This document shows positions 56,145-64,000 of a stretch of 64,000 nucleotides of DNA, piece after piece; the stretch's first letter is position 1, and the number at the start of each line of letters is the position of its first letter. The notes beneath the pieces were generated by a model. The model had not been told where the DNA came from. It saw nothing but the letters and a program-made list of their open reading frames with translations, and did no database searches. Origin of the DNA: Chrysopilus asiliformis. Lineage: Eukaryota > Arthropoda > Insecta > Diptera > Rhagionidae. Location of the stretch: positions 45,891,332 to 45,955,331 of the forward strand of contig OZ035963.1 in the NCBI GenBank assembly GCA_964034945.1. The letters run 5' to 3'. Both the position numbers and the translations under genes were made by a program.

Positions 56145-57784
56145 TTAATTTTTGACAATAGCGAGTTCATCATCGTTGTCTGTCTCGCAACAGACATCGT
56201 TTTCGGCCAGATCCTCGAGTCTGCACCAGCGTCTCATCTTGTCAGCCGAGTAGACGGACTTGAATGGTTTTTGAGTGACACTGGTAGCTTCTGTGTCGGT
56301 TACTTCGTAGCGATCGTTGCCTAGAATGGCCGAAATCTGATACGGACCTTTGTATCTTGGTAAAAGTTTCCGAGACTGTCCAGTTGCGGGATGTTCTGTC
56401 AAGATGAGGACTAAGCCATCCATTTCGTATTGGTCAGGAGCACGGTGTTTTGCATTGAACCTCTCAGCGTCATGGTTTTGGATACTCTGCATCCGTTTTG
56501 CGGCTAACTCTCGTATCACGTGTAGATTCGATTCGAAGTTGTCGATTCCATCCTCAATGTCGATTTCTTCATCTTGAAGAGCCAATGTCAGTTTTTTTTC
56601 CAGATAACGTCTCGGTGGGTATGAAAACAATAATTCATGATAACTTTTGCCGGTAATGCGATTTCGAAGCTGGTTCATGCCCCACTGAATAGATGGGACG
56701 TGCTTTTCCCAATCTCGGCCGTTGAAATCAGTAGTCATTGATTATAGCGCCGAGTTCACGAATCGGAAGACGCGCTCTATCTGGCCATTGGCGCGGGGTG
56801 TGCGCACTGCTTTAGTCACGTGTTTAATTGAGTTGTCCTGGCAGAAAGTCTTAAACGCACGAGACGAAAATGGTGTTCCGCGATCAGATATAATGTGCTG
56901 CGGTGTTCCGAAGATGAGAGCAATTTCGAGAAGTGCTCTGATGACATTTTGGGTGTTCGTGTTTCTAACTGGTTTCAGAATCACGTATTTTTTGTGAAAG
57001 CGTCAATCACTCCTAGAATATGAGTGTTCTGTTTTCCGCTCTTAACATATGGACCATCATGGTCTATATGTATCGTATGAAAGGGCATACTAATTTTCTT
57101 GATTGGATGAATGTTGAAATTAGTTTCGTCCTTACCGCGTTTGTTGTACAGACATTCGATGCAGCTTTGAATGTATTTTGAAGTGATAGATCGCATACGT
57201 GGAAACCAATACGTTGTTTTGGATACACTGGATTGTCCTGTCTAGGCCACCATGGCCCAAATCGTCATGACTCGATTTGAGGATTCTCCAACGAAGTCCA
57301 GCCGGTACTACAAATTTGTTTCCTTTGTCGGTTTTTCGGTAGAGTCGATGGTCTTTAATAACAAATTGTTGGATCAACGAAAGACGTTCTTTGCTCACCT
57401 TTTCTTTGCCCTGGAGTTCGCTTTTGATTGTTGCAAGCTCGGGATCCTTCATTTGTAGTGTCGCGATCCAGTCAGTTTCCTGCATTCCGATAACCAACAT
57501 CTGCATTCCAGCCACCTCGCCAATTTCCGGACTATTGCAGCTCTCTACTGGTTGTCTGCTAAGTGCGCATATGCCATCTGCTTCCCTGAGCGATAAACAA
57601 TTTCAAAGTCGAATTCTTGAATTCGCAACCACCACCTAGCGATTTTTGGTGTGAGGTCACGTTTTTGATGTGCCAATTTTAATGACTTACAATCCGTGAT
57701 GATTTTAAATCGCTTCCCCAGAAGATAATAGCGAAACCGGTGTAGACTCTCAACCACGGCGAGGGCCTCAAGCTCGGAACACTG
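56145..57784 (-). pseudogene. pol: Ty3/Gypsy pol fragment: RNase H and integrase
   Basis: Read on -. RNase H end 57784-57545: SELEALAVVESLHRFRYYLLG, then FKIITDCKSLK. Integrase zinc-binding region 57515-57160 with HDDLGHGGLDRT and CIECLYNKRG. Catalytic core with IHIDHDGPY (first Asp), VIDAFTK, IISDRGTPFSS (second Asp) and NGQIERVFRF (Glu). C-terminal part to the stop at 56145 with LLPRYKGPYQISAILGNDRYEV. Broken by a frameshift near 57200, one near 56985 (an A-run), and a stop at 56739-56741. Protease, reverse transcriptase and gag are absent; the sequence is cut at about 57785 by unrelated DNA. Confidence 0.9.
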
Positions 57785-57786
57785 TC

Positions 57787-59127
57787 ATATTTAGTAACAT
57801 TTAAATTCTTAATTTATTTTTAATAACTTACGCAAAACTGAAATTCAACTTTATTCTACAAAAACTGACTGTTTTCAACTCTCGAAACTGAACTTTAACT
57901 GTTGTTGCGACCACTGATCGTCACAAACATAAATAAGACCCGGTATGTTGTGAAATTCGACTGATGAATTACAGTATGGTCTCTTATAACCACGATGCTG
58001 TAATTCCACACCGATTCCAAAAAACAGAGAATAAACTGCAGTCTCTTATAACTGCAATTTATTCAAAGAGAATTATCAATTTGAAATAATTCTCTTATGA
58101 CGATATCGAACTGTTCACAACATATACGCGATGATAGGTCCTGAAACAAGGGAGTGACAACTCAAATTTAATTCAATATAATTTTAATTGATGGTTAAAT
58201 TCAAAATATAATTCTAATTACAAATTAATTTTAATTGAATAAATCCTTAGTAATGATTTAATTAATTATTCTAATTACAAATTAGTACTAAATATACTAA
58301 TTTATAAATGACAAATTCAAATTCAAAATTCTGAAATGGAAAAGATTCAATTAGATGAAATGAAAATAAGAAAAGTATAAATTAAATGGAATTGATAAAA
58401 ATTCAATTTCATTTAAATAAATTTGAAAACAATTCAACAAAAATTAGTAGTGCGTGTCAACGGAAAATAAAATTCGTTGAAAAGAATTTGTGGCGTTTGC
58501 TAAGCGGAATTTAGAAATCCGTTGATTTCAAATTCAAATAAAATTTCCAAAAAAATTCGGTTTGAACGGTTGGATTTGAATGAATTCCGGTATAAATTTA
58601 AACGAAACTTAACGGATTTTGTATGACTATGAATTCAATACGGTGTCATTTATTTATTTATTTATTTCATCTACTGTTTAAAAAAAACTACAGACTACAT
58701 CATATCTTATAATATATACAATATACCCAAAAAAAATTGTTAATGAGAAAGAAAGAAATGAAAAGAAAAGAAGAAAAAATAATAATAATAATAATAATAA
58801 ATAAGTAACGATTTTAATTCAAAAAATGCAAATATAGCTCCACACTAGACTTCAATTTTAAACGGTGTGTTACGAATTCAATAAAATGGAGTGAGATTAT
58901 TCAAATTTACGTACCGTTTCAATAGTTGTATTTAAAATTGAGATTTTTATATATGATAATTAAAAAATAAACGGGATTTTCTTAAATCTCTAGTCACGAA
59001 GCGGGCTCGATCTCCGTGTTATGTAACCTGAACCCTTAAGCGGCACTTAAGAAACACTTTTTAATTTAATTTTAAGTATTTATTTATGTCTCTCACTACC
59101 AATTATTACTACCTTCTTCGATATAAG
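57787..59127. other. AT-rich filler with microsatellites
   Basis: Unrelated DNA that interrupts the Gypsy pol. It includes an ATTT run (about 58650-58668) and an AAT run (about 58779-58802). No gene was seen. Confidence 0.45.
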
Positions 59128-59403
59128 CTTCAAACAGCCTATAAAATTGCTCGAAAAAATATTTTGGCAAGTAAAAATAAATCAAAACATTATTACGATC
59201 GGACTGCCTCCAACATAACCTAAAAAATAGGAGACCTAGTACTACTTCGTAATGAAGTTAGAAAGTCAAAACTAGATCCTATATGGAAAGGTCCATATGA
59301 AATAAAAGATATCCCTAATCCAGTAAATTCCGTCATTCTAATTGGAAAGAAATTAGTTAGGGTGCACAACAACCGAATAAAATCCTTCTATTCAATACGC
59401 TAA
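59128..59403 (+). pseudogene. Gypsy-type integrase C-terminal fragment
   Basis: 92 codons on +, opposite to the Gypsy pol at 56145-57784. LQTAYKIARKN and KSKHYYDRTAS are followed by an internal TAA, then GDLVLLRNEVRKSKLDPIWK, GPYEIKDIPNPVNSVILIG and VHNNRIKSFYS. This is the GPY/F-type integrase tail of gypsy-like elements, from a different element. No env frame was recognised after it. Confidence 0.8.
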
Positions 59404-60719
59404 ACTAGAATTCCACAAGAATATCTTAACTAAATATATTCTTAAAAAAAAAAAAAGACTTTTACAAACCAACTCCTTTGATTAACTCTTACTGCTTAAT
59501 CCTTTAACTTCGACTAACTCCTTCACCGATCTTCACTTGCTTTTATAACATTCCTGACCTGGACAACCTTTTGTCGTTCAGGCAATTTCCTAATTCATGT
59601 TGAATGGGCGAAATTGCAACGTAAGTAAAAAATTCAATTCAAAGGTGAATTGTGAAATTAATTAATTGCACTGGTCGTGTGCCCTCAGAATTATTTGGAG
59701 GAGTCAGCATATTGATCGGCTTGGTGAAGTTGTTTATGAAATAAGATCGACATACAACAAAACAATTGTTGTGAAATAGGATCGCGTTTGTCGCGTGCCT
59801 TTGATAAACGTTTTTTGTACGTTTTGGGTTTATTGGTTTGTATGGCGGAAGTATTATGATGGAAGGTTTATAGCAGGTACAAAGTACAGTGACCGGAGTG
59901 CACTTTGTGCACTTTTGGCATATTTGATTGTAAAGTTTTATTGAATAAATGAAATGGTCTGATCAAAGTACAATGACCAGAGTGCATTGGTTAATTTAAT
60001 TATCCATGATTTTCATGGGTCAATGTTCTAAGTTGGGACTTTGTATCATTTGGCTTATTTGTTCAATTTAATTATCCATGATTTGGATATTTTTTATGGG
60101 TCAACGTTCTAAGTTGGAACTTTGTCTTAAGAAGGGTGATGTATTGCATCAGGTTTCGAAAAGGTTGAACTGCAATTCATCACATCCGTCCTCCTTAGCT
60201 ATGACGAATTGCATGAGATTTTGTCGTGATTTTTTTACATTCGATAACTTATCGTGTGATAGAAATTTTAATTTAATATTTTTGAATTTTAATCTCATGA
60301 ATTTAGTGATTTTATTGAACGGATTTATGACGATGTATTTGAGAAATGGTTTTTGTCATAATAAAAACGAAAAACTGGATTTTCTTTTAAAAGTAAAAAA
60401 TAGTTCTATGTTGATGTCGGAATCGAATCAATTGGCTGCGCCAATTGTCGTACTCCCTAGGGATGTCTTCTTGAAACACAGGTTTTCAACCAATCAATCT
60501 CTTTATTTCTTCACTAATTCTAACTTAACAAACTTTACTTTGTTAAATAACTTTACTTTAGTTCGTCACTTTAATGTAATTCTAAGTTAACAAGTTTCAA
60601 ATCTATTCTAATTACACAAAATTCTAATTACACAGACTTATTTCAACTACTTACTTTAATTGTCGTCAATTACTGTAGTTAATGGTTCAGCTCTACTTCA
60701 AGACTGTACAAAAACAGCC
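59404..60719. other. No recognised gene; probable decayed retroelement
   Basis: Lies between the integrase fragment and the LTR-like end. AAAGTACAGTGACCGGAGTGCA and a variant recur at about 59880-59990. An open frame at 60078-60590 (170 aa, +) is Asn/Phe/Leu-rich with no recognisable domain. Confidence 0.35.
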
Positions 60720-60942
60720 AAGGGTTATGCCAACAACTCGTCAGTTTGTTGTTCATATGCCCAAGTCGTGGACAGCCGCCTGTGCGCAACGTAAGCATTT
60801 CTTATCTTACGTTCGCCAAGCGGGTGTCCAATTTATTCGCCACTAGCTCAACGGAAGCGTTTTCTGCTAAGTGTGCATCATTTGCTTTCGTTTGCCAGGG
60901 CTGGCAAGTCAGCAACTAGAGGGTGACGGTCAGGGCTGTCAC
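60720..60942 (+). repeat. LTR-like segment, related to 50490-50712
   Basis: Same order of motifs: GTGGACAGCCGCCTGTGCGC, CGTAAGCATTT, GCCAGGGCTGGCA, and the end GGGTGACGGTCAGGGCTGTCACA. Likely the right end of an LTR of the element that left the 59128-59403 integrase fragment. Confidence 0.45.
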
Positions 60943-61261
60943 ATTGCGATCAACGAGCAAACACTTAGCTGAATCGAGTACGAAACTTTTCTGCGAAATT
61001 GTTTTTAGGTATATTTACTTGAGATATTGATTGCATATAGAAATGCATGAAATGAATATGAATTTGACATTTGGTTTTTCCAGAATTGAAGAGAATTCTG
61101 GGGAAACTAAAAAAAAATGAATTTTCTTCTATCAGGATTCAATCAGCGGGTTTGGGATAGTCATACGATTGTCGTGTCGTTATCTACAATAGTGGATTTA
61201 CGGATTTTTCTGTGATTTTCTAACAATATGTCTTAATTAATCGAGGAGCATAAAAACTTAC

Positions 61262-61363
61262 GCTTCGAATATTTATCTGTCTCAATGTTGTTGATGGAGT
61301 TGCAGGCACACCTCCAGCTGTTTCTGCAGGTCTAGGGTTTGTCAGAGATGCAGATGGCGACAT
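61262..61363 (-). CDS. Possible coding exon (weak)
   Basis: On - the frame stays open for over 250 nt and ends NPRPAETAGGVPATPSTT, then LRQINIRS at a GTAAGT donor (exon end 61262). The only Met near it is at 61363 (MSPSASLTNPRP). The Pro/Ser/Thr-rich text could be the tail of a protein, but no partner exon was found. Listed as a candidate only. Confidence 0.25.
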
Positions 61364-61940
61364 TGGTGTGTTGTAGGGTTCGTGGTGTGAACAAGGATTC
61401 GGGTTAAGTTTTGGAAATGATACAACACTTTTTGTTCCACTTGTTTCACAATTTATTACACTTTTGGTTATTCGGAATACAATGTTTATTATTAATTTGT
61501 ACTTATTTTTATTGTAACGAGGAACTTGAGCTCGCGCAACTTGATTTAGAATCTTACGAACTTAAACTTTCTCGTTTTTATAAGGAACAGACCCGGAGTT
61601 ACTCCGCACGATCAGCGACCAAAACCACATCAGAACTAAAAACCCCTTTCATTGCCACTACTACCTGTACACCGATTCTGAGCATAATCGATACTTATCG
61701 CCAGTGGAATGTCGATAAGAGGGAATTTTTTTAAAGTTAGGAAATTTTCTTGAAGATCCGCAGCGATGAAGAATTTTTTACCTGCCCGATGTGAATTTTA
61801 TCAGTTGCAAGTGTAAGAAGCAACCCAAAAATTCTCAATTTGACAGCCGCAAATGTACCGCGAAAAACTTTAGATAGTGTTTTTATTAATTTACCAAAGA
61901 CAATGAATTCCGCAGTACCCGTTTATTATTACTTTAGTAA

Positions 61941-61988
61941 GATTTCGTCTCATTATTCGGAATCAAATGCGAATAATGAGACGAAATC
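61941..61988. repeat. Perfect hairpin with 19-bp arms
   Basis: GATTTCGTCTCATTATTCG, a 10-nt loop, then the exact inverse CGAATAATGAGACGAAATC. No known element around it. Confidence 0.8.
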
Positions 61989-62454
61989 TACGGGACGCGT
62001 CAGATTCTTTTCCGATACCCGAAGAAAGGTAAAAAAGCGTAATTTATGTATGGTTAAAAACTTTAAATTTATGTGTTTTGTAGGTTTATTGAAATATATA
62101 CACGGTTGGAAATCGTGGTGTAAATTGCTTTAAATTACCCTCAAATTTTCTATATAACATTACTGAATACAAAAAGTCTTATCGTTTTGATAAATCCACG
62201 ATTTATCAAGTAGAAATGATACAAAATTTCGCATTTATTCCATACATTTGTTTTGATAAATAGCAAATATATCAAAATGATAAAAAAATCCGATGGATTT
62301 TTATGCATACATTTTTTTATCAAAATTACACCAATTTTGCTAACCGTGGAAATAATTGAAAAGTTGACTCCGCACACGACTGAAGTGGGGCCCAATCGAA
62401 CTTTAATATCGCCTGCTCTTCGTGTTTTGTGTGCGCTAAACTTATACGCAAACG

Positions 62455-62572
62455 CACTCTTATCACTACCTCATAAGGCAAGCGATATCCCTTGGAAATG
62501 TCGATAAAAACGTTGGAAATGTGGAATAGCTTTCCAGACGTCAAACCATTAGTGTTACCCGAGTGAAGGAAA
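62455..62572 (+). repeat. Direct repeat flanking the Myb/SANT gene, copy 1
   Basis: About 115 bp matching 63888-64000: GGAAATGTCGATAA, then ACGTTGGAAATGTGGAATAG, TTTCCAGACGTCAAA and CATTAGTGTTACCCGAGTGA. Same orientation; the spacing between the copies is about 1.43 kb. Confidence 0.8.
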
Positions 62573-62638
62573 TCGCATTGGAAGTCGAACCTGCATTAGT
62601 GTGCTGTATCCACCAACACAATTAAAAGAAAGTTGAAT

Positions 62639-62697
62639 ATGTGCACATAAGTCGCTTGTCGATCATTATCGACAGTTCCCTCAGAATCCCTATACTG
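62639..62697. repeat. Dispersed repeat block, copy 2
   Basis: Matches 16051-16112 with a few changes. The palindrome has one mismatch here (TGTCGATCATTATCGACA). Confidence 0.7.
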
Positions 62698-62951
62698 GTT
62701 TTATATCTTTCCAAAACGAAGAATTAGGTTTTCTTCCGATTTGTAACCAATTAGGTTTCCTTAAACAACATTCGCCAATTTTTACTGAACCAGCATATTA
62801 CTTTTCATTGCTTGGCCATGAATTGTTTTGTATCGCTTGTGTTCGGTAAGCAGTTTGCTTATTGTAGGCACGCGGTGTGTTTATGTTTACATCTTGTAAT
62901 TGGAACATCGCTTGTGTTTGGAAATCATGATACCTCATTGCAAAGCTTTGC

Positions 62952-63827
62952 TTATGATATTTGACCAACTGTCGTGTGGCTATTTGTATAAAGTAATTTC
63001 ATAAGGCAATTGGCACTCGACCTGATTTTAATTAGTGCAGCGGCCGTCATTTGTGAAGTTTGTGCGGCACTAGTGGATGAAACTGCTGGCATTGATGTAG
63101 TTTCTGGCATTGGTGAAGTTGACTCCATTTGTAAAAAAAAATGGATGCCACTTGTAAACGAAAGAGGCAGTACTGGCAAAGCTGATGTGTCACTGGTGGA
63201 GGGCATTTCGTCTTCGTGATTTTCAGCTTCCAAAAGTTCGGTGGGGAAAGGTATTCCCTGGGAAAGATATGAAAAGTTATTTTTTCAAGAAATAAAATAC
63301 TCTTTTACTTACCATTTCTTCAAAGCCATGTTCACCCAGACTCTGCTGACCATCAATGCAGTTAAGGTCGCAAAAGTTAATGATTTGTATTTCTTCTGCT
63401 GTCAAATTGTTTTCAGGTAATGGGCAACCACCAGTCAATCTTTGTTCCCTTCTAATCTTTGTCACCTTCTTCTTCATCTGAATTTTTATGTCCGTCCAAC
63501 ACTAAAATATATAATTATTAGGCAAAACTATTGGAAAAATAAAAATTCTAAAGGTTATTTTTTTTAAATATACCTTCTGCCATTGAGCGACACTTTTTTC
63601 GCTTCCCAAATTATTTAGTTTGCGAGAAATTTCACCCCAAATCTCCTTTCGTAAGTTATTCCCCGAAGGGTTTGTCCGGCGATGCAATACTGAAAAATTA
63701 GCCTCAATGAGGTCGATCAGCTTCTTTTTCTGGGCATTGTTGGGTCTAGGATTCTAAATTGACACAAACAAGCTATATATTTAATTTTTTTTCTTCACAT
63801 TTATAATATTTTATTTACCCGTGGCAT
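62952..63827 (-). CDS. Myb/SANT-like (zeste/NAIF1-type) DNA-binding protein, complete, four exons, 227 aa
   Basis: Exons 63827-63819 (MPR), 63753-63574, 63501-63313 and 63257-62952 join in phase 0 through three short GT-AG introns (65, 72 and 55 nt). Residues 4-75 form a Myb/SANT-like DNA-binding domain: NPRPNNAQKKKLIDLIEANF, then GNNLRKEIWGEISRKLNN and KSVAQWQKCWTDIKIQMKKK, with Trp spacing typical of this domain. A segment follows with LTGGCPLPENNLTAEEIQII. The C-terminal ~100 residues are Ser/Thr/Pro-rich (MPSTSDTSALPVLPL), like an activation or tail region, ending VGQIS. It resembles regulatory protein zeste, NAIF1 and Harbinger accessory proteins. No frameshifts, so it is probably expressed. 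No Harbinger transposase or ends were found next to it; it lies between two direct repeats. Confidence 0.8.
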
Positions 63828-63887
63828 ATTTTTTAATTTTTTTTTCTTCGATAACGATCGGCGAAACACTCACAAAAACTGTTTTCA

Positions 63888-64000
63888 CTACCTTATAAAG
63901 CAAGTGAATTCCATTGGAAATGTCGATAACAACGTTGGAAATGTGGAATAGATTTCCAGACGTCAAAACATTAGTGTTACCCGAGTGATGGAAATCGCAT
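63888..64000 (+). repeat. Direct repeat flanking the Myb/SANT gene, copy 2 (runs to the window end)
   Basis: Same block as 62455-62572 up to GTGATGGAAATCGCAT at the very end of the window. The match may continue outside. Confidence 0.8.

Noticed and set aside
60078..60590. 170-aa ORF on +
   Set aside because: Asn/Phe/Leu-rich from AT-rich DNA, no domain recognised, no splice or start context. An envelope origin was considered but nothing in it supports this.
61840..62133. 97-aa ORF on +
   Set aside because: Contains the 19-bp-arm hairpin in its middle and has no recognisable domain; likely chance.
1..64000. tRNA, rRNA or other structured RNA genes
   Set aside because: No convincing tRNA B-box with matching cloverleaf or rRNA-like text was noticed on reading; a covariance-model scan would be needed to exclude small RNAs.

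Overview
The window looks like insect genomic DNA, most likely from a fly. It is AT-rich, its host genes are split by short GT-AG introns, and it is packed with insect-type transposable elements (BEL/Pao, Ty3/Gypsy, Jockey/CR1-like, hAT, Tc1, pogo, PIF/Harbinger-like and piggyBac-like). There is no sign of bacterial organisation. Host coding sequence takes up only a few kilobases.

Host genes that can be read: (1) a TMEM198/DUF4203-type multipass membrane protein on + (three exons, 5065-6620, incomplete at both ends); (2) a complete six-exon Dredd-type initiator caspase on - (37591 down to 31880, 547 aa), with catalytic His and Cys visible and two introns invaded by one repeat family; (3) a single-exon basic, Pro/Gly/Asn-rich protein on + (43976-44986) with a conserved-looking charged C-terminus, not identified; (4) a complete four-exon Myb/SANT-like (zeste/NAIF1-type) DNA-binding protein on - (63827 down to 62952), which may be a transposon accessory gene or derived from one.

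Mobile DNA by region. 1-7 kb: a Harbinger-like MITE and the TMEM198 exons. 7.4-10.6 kb: a four-level nest, hAT in hAT in hAT, with a piggyBac-like MITE and two foldbacks in the innermost. 10.8-15.9 kb: a BEL/Pao element that kept a damaged gag but lost pol; its 3' LTR holds another element, which itself holds a pogo/Tigger remnant. 17-26 kb: Harbinger-like MITEs, a dead Tc1 element and a 1.43-kb hAT. 26-38 kb: three copies of one repeat family around and inside the caspase gene, one carrying two further insertions. 39.7-43.5 kb: a truncated non-LTR retrotransposon, a GC-rich MITE and a second copy of the middle hAT family. 46.8-49.5 kb: a dead hAT (CGBP1-like) transposase pseudogene split by a MITE. 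50-61 kb: LTR-like remnants, a Harbinger-like element carrying only a Myb-like ORF, a broken Gypsy pol with its LTR, and an unrelated Gypsy integrase fragment. The last 2 kb hold the Myb/SANT gene between two direct copies of a ~115-bp repeat.

The host genes do not form one pathway. The caspase belongs to innate immune signalling. No new multi-gene system is evident. The most informative signals are the nested transposons, several of which can be checked against an empty-site copy inside this same window, an odd tandem-repeat/palindrome element at 32654-33137, and the Myb/SANT gene.
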